Positions 1 through 7,875 of a DNA stretch of 30,987 nucleotides are shown here, piece after piece. The stretch covers positions 1-30,987 of the IMG/VR virus record IMGVR_UViG_3300034120_001349; one strand, 5' to 3'. The first letter of the stretch is position 1. Each line of letters opens with the position of its first letter. This DNA comes from a virus. The notes under the pieces are model-generated. The model was given only the letters and a program-made list of their open reading frames with translations, ran no database searches and had not been told where the DNA came from. The translations under genes and the position numbers were made by a program.

Positions 1-635
1 CCGAAGCGTCCGAGCGGCTTCGGGAGCAGTGGGAGCGGATGCACCGCGGGCCGGACCGTGCACACCGCACGGCGGTCTTGCCGAACGGCGTGAAGGCTCA
101 CGAGCTCAGCGGCAGCAACGAGGCGGCCCAGTTCCTGGAGACTCGGCAGTACCAGGTCATCGAGATCTGCCGGGCCTTCCGCGTGCCACCGCACATGATC
201 CAAGACCTGACCCGGTCGACCTATTCGAATATCGAGGTACAGGGGACGGAATTTGTTCAGCATTGCCTTTTGCCTCACCTGAAGCGATGGGAGGCGGCCA
301 TCAGCCGTGACCTCATCGTGGACGACGAGCGGTACTTCGCTGAGCACAGCGTGAGCGGCCTGCTGCGTGGTGATCATGCCAGCCGGTCGGCCTACTACGT
401 GTCGGCACTGCAAAATGGCTGGATGACGATTAACGAGATCCGCGAGCTTGAGAACCTGAACCCGATCGGGCCGGAAGGCGACAAGCACTTTGTGCAGCTG
501 AACATGACAACGCTCGACAAGGTTGGCGAGGAGCCGGCCGCGGACGCGATGCCCGAGCCACCGGTCGAGGACGAGGAAAGCCCAGCCGACGACACCGAGG
601 ACCAATCCGAGGAGGACGCTACCGATGGAAATTGA
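1..635 (+). CDS. Phage portal protein, HK97 family (C-terminal part)
   Basis: The reading frame is open from base 3 and has no start in the window, so the 5' part is missing. The visible 210 residues include the segment running from NGVKAHELSGSN through FRVPPHMIQDLTRSTYSNIE to VQHCLLPHLKRWEAAI, which is characteristic of the conserved C-terminal half of HK97-type portals. The portal is the dodecameric ring at the capsid vertex through which DNA enters. The last 40 residues are an acidic, proline-rich tail, usual for portals. It overlaps the protease start by 11 bases, as expected for a portal-protease-capsid operon. Family assignment is by recalled motif and by position. Confidence 0.9.
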   Translation, partial: EASERLREQWERMHRGPDRAHRTAVLPNGVKAHELSGSNEAAQFLETRQYQVIEICRAFRVPPHMIQDLTRSTYSNIEVQGTEFVQHCLLPHLKRWEAAISRDLIVDDERYFAEHSVSGLLRGDHASRSAYYVSALQNGWMTINEIRELENLNPIGPEGDKHFVQLNMTTLDKVGEEPAADAMPEPPVEDEESPADDTEDQSEEDATDGN

Positions 636-1263
636 ACGCCGCGACTTCGCCTTTGAAGACGAGCAGGAACTGATCGTCGAGAGCCGGGCCGACGGCCGGG
701 CAGCCATCATCGGATACGCTGCGGTCTACAACCGGCTGTCGCTCGACCTGGGCGGTTTCCGTGAGGAGATCCTGCCCGGTGCCTTCGACAAGATCCTGAG
801 CCGCCAGCGGGGCCGCCAGGACGTTGTGGCGCTCTTCAACCACGACAGCAACATCGTGCTGGGCCGCACGTCGAGCGGCACGCTCGAGCTCTCGTCGGAC
901 GACAAGGGCCTGCGGTACGTTGTGACTCCTCCCGTAAGCCGGGCCGACGTGATGGAGTTGATCCAGCGGCGTGACGTTCGCGGCTCGTCGTTTGCCTTCA
1001 CGGTCGACAAGGCCGGAGAAGGCTTCCGCCAGGGCGAGGACGGCAAGGCCGTGCGGCAGATCCGCGAGGTGTCGGGGCTCTACGATGTGGGGCCGGTTCT
1101 GGTTCCCGCGTACCCCAGCACGTCGGCCGGCGTTGCGATGCGTTCGTACGAGGCGTGGCTGGCTTCGCAGGCGCAGCCCGAGACTGTGGCCGCTGTTGTT
1201 GCGAAGCGTTCGCTGGCCCGTGATGCGGCAGCCGCCGCGGTTCTGAGGCTTCGCCGTGTCTGA
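625..1263 (+). CDS. Prohead protease (U35/HK97 gp4-like)
   Basis: The 212-residue product starts at ATG 625, preceded by a GAGGAGG ribosome site at 608-614 inside the portal gene; an upstream in-frame start at 523 is rejected for that reason. It reads as a serine protease of the HK97 prohead family: GYAAVYN near residue 30, FREEILPGAF near 45-54, catalytic-type His in LFNHD (H73), catalytic-type Ser in RGSSFAF (S121/S122), and the closing EVSGLYDVGPVLVPAYPST block. Its role is to cut the capsid N-terminal delta domain and itself during head maturation. Length is normal for the family. The neighbours, portal and capsid protein, fit exactly. Confidence 0.93.
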   Translation: MEIERRDFAFEDEQELIVESRADGRAAIIGYAAVYNRLSLDLGGFREEILPGAFDKILSRQRGRQDVVALFNHDSNIVLGRTSSGTLELSSDDKGLRYVVTPPVSRADVMELIQRRDVRGSSFAFTVDKAGEGFRQGEDGKAVRQIREVSGLYDVGPVLVPAYPSTSAGVAMRSYEAWLASQAQPETVAAVVAKRSLARDAAAAAVLRLRRV

Positions 1264-1426
1264 CGCACGCTGCACCTGCGGCGAAAAGTTGCGCTGCCGT
1301 TCCAGCCGTCCGGTCGGTGACGAGCGGCAGCGGTATCTGCGCTGCCCGAGGTGCGGCGCGCGTGCTGTTGCGTTTGTGAAAACAACACTTTCTGGCGTTC
1401 GCTTCTGCAAGGTACCCCGTCCCTAG
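1256..1426 (+). CDS. Small zinc-ribbon protein, Com-like
   Basis: A 56-residue frame starts at GTG 1256, overlaps the protease end by 8 bases and stops at TAG 1424. Two cysteine pairs are visible, CTCG near residue 6 and CPRCG near residue 30, with a further Cys at 14, and the second lies in the sequence YLRCPRCGA. This pattern resembles the zinc-ribbon fold of Com, the translational activator of phage Mu mom, and other small phage zinc ribbons. The likeness is a pattern match only. The overlap with the protease and the empty 49 bases before the capsid gene support it being a real gene. RNA binding or regulation of a neighbour is inference. It could also be an unrelated metal-binding structural protein. 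Confidence 0.6.
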   Translation: MSDARCTCGEKLRCRSSRPVGDERQRYLRCPRCGARAVAFVKTTLSGVRFCKVPRP

Positions 1427-1475
1427 TGGCACCGTGGACTCCATCGGCAATACCGCCGCAGGAGTCTCACGACAC

Positions 1476-2810
1476 ATGGACAACCTCAAGAAGCTTCAGG
1501 ACGAGGCGGCTGCCCTCGCCAACCGGATCGACGCCGTGCGGGCCATCGAAGGCGACGCCGACAAGATCGCCGAGCGCGACCTCGAGCTCGAGACGCTGAC
1601 GGCCGACGCCGCCAAGCTCTCCAAGAAGATCGACTTCGAGAAGAACGTGGCCGAGTCGGCCAAGAACCTGCGGGCGGTTGTCGACCGCTGCACGCCTGCC
1701 CCCGAGGTGACCGAGGAGCGGAGCGAGAAGGCCCGCGTCGAGGCGGTTCCGTTCTCGGGCCGGCTGCGTGCGTTCGGCAAGGCCGAGGACGCCTACAAGG
1801 CAGGTATGTGGTTCAAGGCGAAGAGCGGCGACGCTCACGCCAAGCGGTGGTGCGAGGACCACGGCGTCGAGGTGCGTGCCCTCGGTGGTGCGTCCGGTGC
1901 CGGCAGCAACTTCGTGCCCGACGTGCTGTCGAGCACCGTGCTGCGGCTCGTCGAGCAATACTCGGCCTTCGCTTCGAACGCCACCAGCGTTCAGATGCCG
2001 AGCGACGTGGTGCTGTTCCCGAAGCGGACGGCGGGCGTGAGCGGTGGGTGGATCTCGGAAAATTCCGCGATCACTCCGGCCGACCCGTCGGCCACTCAGG
2101 TGACCGTGACGGCCAAGAAGCTCGGCGCCGCCGTGGTGGTGTCCAGCGAGCTGCTCCAGGACTCGATCGTTTCGATCGCCGACTGGGTCGCGGCTGAGCT
2201 GGCCCTCGGCATCAGCAATGCCGTGGAGGCGGCAGCGTGGCTCGGCAACCCGAGCAACGCTCCGGGTGTCGCGGGCATCGTGACTTCGCACGCTGGCGGT
2301 CTGCTCAAGACCACCACGGCAGACACGGTGACGACCTACGACTACGCGGCGTCGCTCGTGGCCGCGGCCGGCGACACGCCGGACGAGGTGACCAAGGCCA
2401 ACCTGCTCGCCATGATGGCTGCCGTTCCGCAGCACAGCCGGGCGGGTGCCAAGTGGTACTGCTCGCCGTACTTCTTCGCTACCTGCATGCAGGCCCTCGA
2501 CCTGAACCAGGGTGGTTCGGTCGGCCTGTCGCAGGGCCTCGGCCTCACGTTCCTCGGTTCGCCGGTCGTGTTCACCGACCAGCTGCCGGGCAGCGACGAT
2601 GCCACCGGCAAGGTCATGTGCCTCTACGGCGATCTGGCCAACTCCTCGATCTACGGCACCCGCGCGGGTCTCGAGATCCAGAGCTCGGACCAGGTGAACT
2701 TCCTGTCCGACCAGACCGTGATCAGGGCGATCGCTCGGGTGGGAATTTCCCACCACACGATCGGCAGCTCGACGGTCGCCGGCCCGGTCATCGCCCTCCG
2801 TGGCGTCTGA
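1476..2810 (+). CDS. Major capsid protein, HK97 gp5 family
   Basis: The product is 444 residues from ATG 1476, with GGAG at 1461-1464; a GTG at 1434 lies in frame but has no ribosome site. The first 110 or so residues are charged and coiled-coil-like (alternating K/E/A heptads), matching the delta scaffolding domain removed by the protease. The mature shell part probably begins near RALGGASGAGSNFVPD. Features such as GGWISENSAITPADPS, VSSELLQDS and the closing VRAIARVGISHHTIG correspond to the HK97-fold A and P domains of this family. A strong terminator follows the gene, so capsid mRNA can be made in excess over the downstream genes. Confidence 0.95.
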   Translation: MDNLKKLQDEAAALANRIDAVRAIEGDADKIAERDLELETLTADAAKLSKKIDFEKNVAESAKNLRAVVDRCTPAPEVTEERSEKARVEAVPFSGRLRAFGKAEDAYKAGMWFKAKSGDAHAKRWCEDHGVEVRALGGASGAGSNFVPDVLSSTVLRLVEQYSAFASNATSVQMPSDVVLFPKRTAGVSGGWISENSAITPADPSATQVTVTAKKLGAAVVVSSELLQDSIVSIADWVAAELALGISNAVEAAAWLGNPSNAPGVAGIVTSHAGGLLKTTTADTVTTYDYAASLVAAAGDTPDEVTKANLLAMMAAVPQHSRAGAKWYCSPYFFATCMQALDLNQGGSVGLSQGLGLTFLGSPVVFTDQLPGSDDATGKVMCLYGDLANSSIYGTRAGLEIQSSDQVNFLSDQTVIRAIARVGISHHTIGSSTVAGPVIALRGV

Positions 2811-2835
2811 TCCAGCTTGACAGCGGTGCAATCCT

Positions 2836-2875
2836 GAACGGGCGGTTCTCACGCGAGAACCGCCCGTTCTCTTTT
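2836..2875 (+). terminator. Rho-independent terminator after capsid gene
   Basis: A perfect 15-bp stem (2836-2850 with 2855-2869) closes a four-base loop and is followed by TCTTTT. This is the strongest terminator in the window. It sits between the capsid gene and the glycosyltransferase-like gene, whose ribosome site GGAGG starts right after the T run at 2876. Later genes have no obvious own promoter, so partial read-through is likely. Confidence 0.88.
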
Positions 2876-2884
2876 GGAGGTTGC

Positions 2885-3622
2885 ATGGTCATCAAGGTAG
2901 GCGGCACCGAGGTCGAGATCCGCGCGGAAGCCATCCTGTCCGGCCCGCGGTTCGGCCCTCTAGCCAACCTGTTCGGCTGGGCTCAGGCCCTCATGCCGCT
3001 GGGCATCCGGCCCACGCTCGGCCAGGGTGCGTTCTGGAGCCAGGTACTAACGCGGATGATGGAGCAATTCGTCGACCAGTGCGAATACATCATCACGCTG
3101 GATTTCGACACGTTTGTTTCCCGCCAGGACATCGAGCAGCTGTTCGCCATGGCGCTGGCGTTCCAGTGCGATGCCATAGCTCCGCTGCAGGTGAAGCGTG
3201 AGGACGGCCGGCCGATGCTCACGCTGCTCGGCACACTAGACGACCCGCCGGCCAGCGGCTCGACCACGCTGCCCACGTCGTGGTTTGCCGAGCCTGTGCA
3301 GCAAGTAGATAGCGCCCACTTCGGCTGCACGATCCTCTCGACGGCCGCCCTGAAGCGAATGAAGAAGCCGTGGTTCTGGGAACAACCGGACCCGCAGGGA
3401 AGTTACGGCGAGGGCCGCGTGGACTCGGACATCGGGTTCTGGCGGACGTGGCGTGACTCAGGGAACAAGTGTTTCGTTACGCCGCGGGTGTCGATCGGCC
3501 ACGGCGAGTACGTCGTGACGTGGCCTGGCAAGGATCTCGGCAAGCCGGTGTTCCAATACACGAGCGATTGGATGAAGGCGAACAAGGCCCCCGAAACTGC
3601 ATGGAGCGTAGGACAATCGTGA
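2885..3622 (+). CDS. GT-A type glycosyltransferase-like protein
   Basis: The product is 245 residues from ATG 2885, behind GGAGG at 2876-2880. A DxD-type motif, TLDFDTF (D73 and D75), follows a hydrophobic strand and would bind metal and a nucleotide sugar. Further on are HFGCTILSTAALKRM and a block with DSDIGFWRTW, then GNKCFVTPRVSIGHG, whose His matches the third metal ligand seen in many family-2 enzymes. These are the usual marks of a GT-A glycosyltransferase. The sugar and acceptor are unknown. Its place between capsid and connector genes suggests modification of a virion protein, but that is inference. Confidence 0.7.
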   Translation: MVIKVGGTEVEIRAEAILSGPRFGPLANLFGWAQALMPLGIRPTLGQGAFWSQVLTRMMEQFVDQCEYIITLDFDTFVSRQDIEQLFAMALAFQCDAIAPLQVKREDGRPMLTLLGTLDDPPASGSTTLPTSWFAEPVQQVDSAHFGCTILSTAALKRMKKPWFWEQPDPQGSYGEGRVDSDIGFWRTWRDSGNKCFVTPRVSIGHGEYVVTWPGKDLGKPVFQYTSDWMKANKAPETAWSVGQS

Positions 3623-3816
3623 AACTGAAGTTTATCCGGTCGTGGCGTGCTTACTGCTCAGGTCAGACGGTTGACATCCCCGGCGGCCGGGCTGCCGAGT
3701 TGCTCGCCAGAAAAATCGCGGTTGAGGACAAACAGCAGCAGTTGATCGAAACGGCTGCGGTCGAAACGCCAGTGAAGACGGCCGACGCCACGCCACGCAG
3801 GAAACGCACGCGATGA
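3619..3816 (+). CDS. Small phage protein of unknown function
   Basis: A 65-residue product reads from GTG 3619, overlapping the previous stop; GTAGGA at 3608-3613 is a plausible ribosome site. An ATG at 3601 in the same frame is the alternative start. The N-terminal half (KLKFIRSWRAYCSGQ, then a hydrophobic-charged helix) looks folded; the C-terminal third is a basic tail ending RRKRTR. I do not recognise a family. Small proteins at this place, before a gp6-like connector, are common in HK97-type phages. Confidence 0.7.
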   Translation: MKLKFIRSWRAYCSGQTVDIPGGRAAELLARKIAVEDKQQQLIETAAVETPVKTADATPRRKRTR

Positions 3817-4424
3817 CGTACCGCAGCCTCACCAGAGCCACGCAGTCTGTCGTTGAGCCCGTGACCATCACGGACGCCAAGGCCCACCTGCGCGTCGATA
3901 CGGACGACGACAACGCCTACATCATGGGCCTGGTTGCAGCTGCTCGAGGGTGGGTCGAGGAGTACCTGGACCGCTCGCTGGTTCACACGCAGTGGACGAT
4001 GCGGCTAGATGGCTTCCCGCCGAACGGCCTCGACAACATCGAGCTACCACGGCCGCCGATGGCAACCGCCTCGGCCGTCACCTCAGTGGCGATCACGTAC
4101 ACCACGGAGACCGGTGCCGTGGTTGTGTTCCCGTCGAACGAGTACCGGGTCGACCGGCACTCCACGCCTGGCACCATCAGCCCGCTGTACGAGCAGGCGT
4201 GGCCAGTGCATCGCCGGGATGACAACTCGGTGATGGTTACCTGGTGGGGCGGGTACGGCGAAGACGGCCGCAGCGTTCCGACGCAGATCCGGCACGCGAT
4301 TTTGATGCTGGTGGCCCATTGGTATGACCGACGTGAGTCTGTACTGACCGGCACCGCATCCAAGGAAATCGAGTTTGGCGTGAAGTCGCTGCTCGACTCG
4401 TGCCGCTGGGGGACTTACCGATGA
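3813..4424 (+). CDS. Head-tail connector, gp6-like / phiE125 gp8 family
   Basis: The product is 203 residues and starts at ATG 3813 in an ATGA overlap. The N-terminus carries the typical sequence EPVTITDAKAHLRVD followed by acidic residues and then YIMGLVAAARGWVEEYLDRS, the mark of the gp6-like connector family. The middle has the beta segment around FPPNGLDNIELPRPP, and the C-terminal helix HAILMLVAHWYDRRES is also typical. These proteins form a ring below the portal that lengthens the DNA channel and binds the head closure protein. Length is usual. The matching closure gene is found 2.6 kb later at 7008, beyond a fibre cassette. Confidence 0.88.
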   Translation: MTYRSLTRATQSVVEPVTITDAKAHLRVDTDDDNAYIMGLVAAARGWVEEYLDRSLVHTQWTMRLDGFPPNGLDNIELPRPPMATASAVTSVAITYTTETGAVVVFPSNEYRVDRHSTPGTISPLYEQAWPVHRRDDNSVMVTWWGGYGEDGRSVPTQIRHAILMLVAHWYDRRESVLTGTASKEIEFGVKSLLDSCRWGTYR

Positions 4425-4744
4425 GCACCTACACCCAACTTCCCGGCCAGCTGGGGCTGTCGCTTCGCCGCGGTGACGAGCTCGGCACGACGATCGACTT
4501 CTCCCCCACGACGATGACCGGCTACACGGTCTCGGCGGTGATCACGTCGCTGGTGACCGGCAACACGGTGGCGGCGTTCACGACCACGCTGACCAATGCC
4601 GCGGCCGGCGTCGTGAACATTGCACTTACGGAGCAGCAGACGGCCGCTCTACCGGTTGGAACGTACGGCTGGCGTCTTGAGTGGGACGCTCCGGGTAGTG
4701 TGCGGAGGACCGCACTGCAGGGTCTGGTGGAGGTCGTCGGGTGA
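4421..4744 (+). CDS. Small beta-sheet protein, fibre cassette 1, paralogue of 13689
   Basis: The 107-residue product begins at ATG 4421 in an ATGA overlap. The sequence is rich in Thr, Val and Ala, with a region around [15 protein letters not shown], then [23 protein letters not shown]. This is the pattern of a small immunoglobulin-like or BppU-N-like beta sandwich in which a polymer (T/S)LT-type strand precedes a YxWxL strand. The protein encoded at 13689 shares the same layout (GDEFGMFVDLDID, then INLSLTEAQTSLLDP, then YRWYLRG). Both lie immediately before a fibre gene. A role in attaching or assembling the fibre is inference. Confidence 0.75.
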   Translation: MSTYTQLPGQLGLSLRRGDELGTTIDFSPTTMTGYTVSAVITSLVTGNTVAAFTTTLTNAAAGVVNIALTEQQTAALPVGTYGWRLEWDAPGSVRRTALQGLVEVVG

Positions 4745-5487
4745 CAACGGCAAGCGTCACTAGCAACCCGATCACGGCCACCGTTTCAGGAATGGCGGTC
4801 TCGGCGGCTGTCACGAGCTCGAGCACGTCCGTGAGCACGTCGGGCGGCGTCGGGCCGCAGGGGCCTCAGGGAGCGTCCGGCGTTGAGGGAGATGCTGGCA
4901 GCGTTGGCCCACAGGGTCCTGCTGGTGCTGCTGGACCAGCAGGCCCGCAAGGTGCATCCGGCCCAAAAGGCGACCAGGGCGACCAGGGCGCTACAGGCCC
5001 CGCTGGCGCAACCGGGCCGCAAGGCCCAAAGGGAGACACCGGGGACGCAGGGCCGCAGGGTGTTGCTGGCGCCACAGGGCCAGCAGGTCCTACTGGCTTG
5101 ACTGGACCGGCAGGCCCTGCTGGTGCAACAGGGCCGCAAGGTGACATAGGGCCAGCAGGACCAACAGGGCCGCAGGGCGCTGCAGGAACAACTTCGTGGA
5201 GCGGCATAACAGATAAGCCTTCCACATTCGCTCCGAGTTCGCACACCCACCCGCTGTCCGAGCTGACGCAGTCCGGCGCGACGACCGGGCAGGTCGCCAC
5301 ATGGAATGGTTCGGCATGGGCGCCAGCTGCCGCCGCTGGTGGCGTGTCGGACGGCAGCAAGGGCGACATCACGGTGAGCGGCAGCGGCTCAGCGTGGACG
5401 ATTTCTGCCGGTGCCGTCACTGAGGCCGATCTCGCCGACGCTGTCCGCAACCAGATTTTCCATCCGTTTTTGCTCATGGGAGGCTGA
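4741..5487 (+). CDS. Collagen-like tail fibre protein
   Basis: The 248-residue product starts at GTG 4741, overlapping the previous stop. Residues 1-37 are a Thr/Ser/Val beta segment ([17 protein letters not shown]), probably the virion anchor. Residues 38 to about 148 are an unbroken run of about 37 Gly-X-Y triplets, often GPQ, GPA or GAT, which predicts a collagen-type trimeric shaft. After it come [20 protein letters not shown], a HxH motif like those in other fibres, and a short beta-rich tip ending at residue 248. No long C-terminal adhesin is present, so the binding tip may be supplied by the next genes. The fibre at 14051 has a related N-terminus. Confidence 0.9.
   Translation: MTTASVTSNPITATVSGMAVSAAVTSSSTSVSTSGGVGPQGPQGASGVEGDAGSVGPQGPAGAAGPAGPQGASGPKGDQGDQGATGPAGATGPQGPKGDTGDAGPQGVAGATGPAGPTGLTGPAGPAGATGPQGDIGPAGPTGPQGAAGTTSWSGITDKPSTFAPSSHTHPLSELTQSGATTGQVATWNGSAWAPAAAAGGVSDGSKGDITVSGSGSAWTISAGAVTEADLADAVRNQIFHPFLLMGG
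4852..5184 (+). repeat. Collagen-like Gly-X-Y coding repeat
   Basis: About 37 consecutive nine-base units coding for Gly-X-Y fill this stretch. The repeated GGNCCNCANGG type units make it prone to recombination and length change. It is a protein-level repeat, not a CRISPR array. Confidence 0.9.
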
Positions 5488-5490
5488 CTT

Positions 5491-5820
5491 ATGCCGCAGA
5501 CGCACAAGGTTCTCGGGCAAAGCAATCCAGCCGCCACCACGCTCACCACGCTCTACACGGTGCCGTCATCCACGCAGGCGATTGTGTCGTCGCTGACGGT
5601 CTGCAATCAGTCTGCGTCCGCAGCGTCCTATCGCCTTGCCGTGCGGCCTGTCGGTGCGGCGGCAGCGGCACAGCATTACCTGGTGTGGGATTCCGCCATT
5701 GGCGGAAATGATTCGATAACGCTGACACTGGGTATCACGCTGGCAGCTACCGATGTGGTCAGCGTTTACGCGTCATCTGGCACGGTATCTTTTTCCGCAT
5801 TTGGCGTTGAAATCGCATGA
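5491..5820 (+). CDS. Small beta-rich fibre cassette protein, paralogue of 15624
   Basis: The product is 109 residues from ATG 5491, with GGGAGG at 5478-5483. It reads as alternating short beta strands with many Ala, Ser, Thr and Val (VLGQSNPAATTLTTLYTVPS, then VSSLTVCNQS, then DVVSVYASSGTVSFSAFG). The protein at 15624 has the same plan: an N-terminal N(P)AATT-like segment, a VxSxxVxN strand, a basic RxA strand and a final DxxxVxxS(A) strand. Both follow the fibre gene in their cassette. Related small proteins occur near tail fibres of many phages; the exact role is unknown. Tip or collar of the fibre is my guess. Confidence 0.75.
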   Translation: MPQTHKVLGQSNPAATTLTTLYTVPSSTQAIVSSLTVCNQSASAASYRLAVRPVGAAAAAQHYLVWDSAIGGNDSITLTLGITLAATDVVSVYASSGTVSFSAFGVEIA

Positions 5821-6662
5821 CCACTCGCCTAGCCAGCGCCTCAAACCTTAGACGGTCATCGCTTGCAATGCAGTCGCCAGCGCTGGTGGCTGTGCGTTAT
5901 TTGATCGTTGGCGGTGGAGGATCTGGCGGTGCCGGCTCTCGCGGCGCTGGAGGTGGTGCTGGTGGCGTTGTTGCCGGTACGGCCTATGTAGTGCCTGGCG
6001 TCAGCTACGCGATCGTCGTCGGTGCGGGCGGCGCTGTTGGTGTCTACACGAACACAGTCAATTCCGTCTCGGTAGGCAGCCAAGGGACAGCGTCAATCGC
6101 GCTCCTGCTGACTGCTGTTGGAGGAGGCGGCGGCGGCGGCGGTGACGCTACATCGTCAGGGAGGCCCGGTGGCTCCGGTGGCGGTGCGTGGTGGCTCGGC
6201 AGCGCAGGTGCAGGCACGCAGCTGCAAGGGAACACAGGTGGTACTGGCGTGACCACCGGATCGTTCGGGACTGGCGGCGGGGGAGGCGCGTCTGCCGCTG
6301 GAGGTAACGGCACATCGTCGGCTGGCGGTGCAGGCGGCGGTGGAGTTGCCAACGACATCACTGGCTTGTCTGTGACATACGGTGGCGGCGGATCTGGCGC
6401 TCTTTTCAACTCAGCGACATCCGGTGCGGCTGGCGCTGGTGGCGGCGGCAAGGGAAATAACACGACGCCCAGCGGTCAGTCTGGCAGTAGCGGCACCGCA
6501 GGCACTGGTGGAGGCGGCGGCTCTGGCGGCTCGGGCGGAAGTGGCGTGGTCATCCTTCGCAGTCTGTTTCCGGCGTCCGCGACAACTGGGTCGCCAACTG
6601 CGTCTCGCGTTGGCGTGGAATACCTCTACACGTTCTCGGGTGCTGGGAGCATCACCTATTAA
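5817..6662 (+). CDS. Glycine-rich tail adhesin-like protein
   Basis: The product is 281 residues, ATG 5817, overlapping the previous stop. After 28 residues it enters a strand YLIVGGGGSGGAG and then about 190 residues made mainly of Gly runs separated by short variable segments, ending GGSGGSGGSGVVILR. The last 30 residues form a conventional beta end (GVEYLYTFSGAGSITY). Glycine-rich domains of this kind form polyglycine-helix sandwiches with variable loops in phage adhesins such as S16 gp38, where the loops contact the receptor. That comparison is by pattern. The position at the end of the cassette fits a receptor-binding tip. Confidence 0.82.
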   Translation: MTTRLASASNLRRSSLAMQSPALVAVRYLIVGGGGSGGAGSRGAGGGAGGVVAGTAYVVPGVSYAIVVGAGGAVGVYTNTVNSVSVGSQGTASIALLLTAVGGGGGGGGDATSSGRPGGSGGGAWWLGSAGAGTQLQGNTGGTGVTTGSFGTGGGGGASAAGGNGTSSAGGAGGGGVANDITGLSVTYGGGGSGALFNSATSGAAGAGGGGKGNNTTPSGQSGSSGTAGTGGGGGSGGSGGSGVVILRSLFPASATTGSPTASRVGVEYLYTFSGAGSITY

Positions 6663-6964
6663 TGGCACACTTTGCAGAACTGACTCCTGGCGGCGTTGTG
6701 GTCGCCGTGCTCGTCATCGCAAATAACGAAATGCTCGTAGACGGCGCTGAGCAAGAGATCCGTGGCGTCGACCTTCTAGAATCGCTTTTCGGCCATCGAA
6801 GATGGAAGCAAACGTCGTACAACGGCCGCATCCGAAAACGCTACGCTGGCATCGGCCATCACTACGACGAGCGGCTCGACGCCTTCGTGCCGCCATGCCC
6901 CGGCGAAGGATGGACGCTCGACGAGGCGACGGTGACGTGGGTGGAGCCGGCCGCGTCTGAGTGA
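6662..6964 (+). CDS. Conserved small tail-fibre-associated phage protein
   Basis: The product is 100 residues from ATG 6662 in a TAATG overlap with the adhesin gene. It carries the sequence HFAELTPGGVVVAVLVIAN at the N-terminus, then RRWKQTSYNGRIRKRYAGIG, YDERLDAFVPPCPG and a closing W-rich strand. I recognise this as a small protein widespread among aquatic phages and usually found close to fibre genes. Its function is not known. It may be a fibre-tip or virion decoration protein. It has no counterpart after the second cassette. Confidence 0.8.
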   Translation: MAHFAELTPGGVVVAVLVIANNEMLVDGAEQEIRGVDLLESLFGHRRWKQTSYNGRIRKRYAGIGHHYDERLDAFVPPCPGEGWTLDEATVTWVEPAASE

Positions 6965-7007
6965 CAGCGTCTGCCAGTAATCCCAGCTTTACGCGTACGG
7001 TGGTGGA

Positions 7008-7331
7008 ATGATCCGACCAGGCGACCTACGAGAACGCGTAACCGTGCAGATCGCCAGCGGCACCACAAACGCCCTTGGCGAGACCGTGCTGGCGTGGTCC
7101 GACTCGTCGGCCGTGTGGGCCAGCGTCGAGGGCGTATCCGCCCGCGAGGCCCTGGCGGCTGGCCAGCAGGAGACGACCGTCACGCACCGGCTGCGGCTGC
7201 GGTACCTGCCTGGCCTCACTAGCCAGATGCGGTTCGCGTGGCGTGGCCGCACGCTGGAGATCGCCAGCCTGCTCGAGCACGGGCACCGCACCGAACACGA
7301 AGCCATTTGCATGGAGCGACGCAATGGCTGA
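7008..7331 (+). CDS. Head closure / head-tail adaptor, SPP1 gp16-like
   Basis: The 107-residue product starts at ATG 7008 after GGTGG. It begins MIRPGDLRERVTVQ, then has an AVWASVEG strand and the ending FAWRGRTLEIAS with HEAICMER, the standard pattern of the phage head-tail joining family. These proteins seal the connector after packaging and dock the tail. It resumes the connector module broken off at 4424 and overlaps the next gene by 8 bases. The 43 bases before it hold no gene. Confidence 0.92.
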   Translation: MIRPGDLRERVTVQIASGTTNALGETVLAWSDSSAVWASVEGVSAREALAAGQQETTVTHRLRLRYLPGLTSQMRFAWRGRTLEIASLLEHGHRTEHEAICMERRNG

Positions 7332-7875
7332 GCAGGTCGGCATCAGGATCACGACAAGCATCCCTGGGCTGGAAAGCATCCGCAATGCCTTTTTGGCCCT
7401 GCCGAAGAACCTCGCCGCCAAGCACATGGCTGCCGGGCTACGGCGTGCGGCTGAGAAGGGCGGCACGCTGCAGGCCCTGAAGTCAGCCACGCCGAGAGGC
7501 CCTACTGGGAACCTCCGGCGGTCGATCGCCGTGAAGAGCAAAAGGTACCCGCGAACCGGTGTGGGCATTGCCATTCTCGGGTTCAAGTCTGGCCGGAAGA
7601 TGAACGAGCCATACGACAACACAAAGCTGGGCTACCACCAGGGGCTTGTCGAGTTCGGCACCAAAGAGCGTTTCCGCCGCACGCAGGACGGCCGCAGGGT
7701 GTCGACCGGGAAGATGCCGGTCGGCGGCTCGTACGGTCGGCCTCCAATCCGATCGGCATGGGAGCAGACACGCGAGCGTGTTGAATCGCTGATGGTCGAG
7801 GAAATGACCAACGCTTTCGACAAGGCCGCCCGCGAGCTCGCCGACAAAATCAAGTCACTCCAGGGGCCGTTCTGA
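7324..7875 (+). CDS. HK97 gp10-like tail completion protein
   Basis: The product is 183 residues from ATG 7324. The N-terminal GLESIRNAFLALPKNLAAK, the central GNLRRSIAVK and the YHQGLVEFGTKE block, followed by RPPIRSAWEQTRERV, are the landmarks of the HK97 gp10 family. Members act at the head-tail joint or tail completion. An in-frame GTG upstream at 7075 would run through the previous gene and is rejected. The order closure, gp10-like, tail terminator is the usual one. Length is slightly above the family norm because of a basic insertion near residues 110-130. Confidence 0.88.
   Translation: MAEQVGIRITTSIPGLESIRNAFLALPKNLAAKHMAAGLRRAAEKGGTLQALKSATPRGPTGNLRRSIAVKSKRYPRTGVGIAILGFKSGRKMNEPYDNTKLGYHQGLVEFGTKERFRRTQDGRRVSTGKMPVGGSYGRPPIRSAWEQTRERVESLMVEEMTNAFDKAARELADKIKSLQGPF

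Noticed and set aside
4852-5184. Regular repeats as a CRISPR array or minisatellite
   Set aside because: Units are nine bases, contiguous and in frame, coding Gly-X-Y. There are no spacers.
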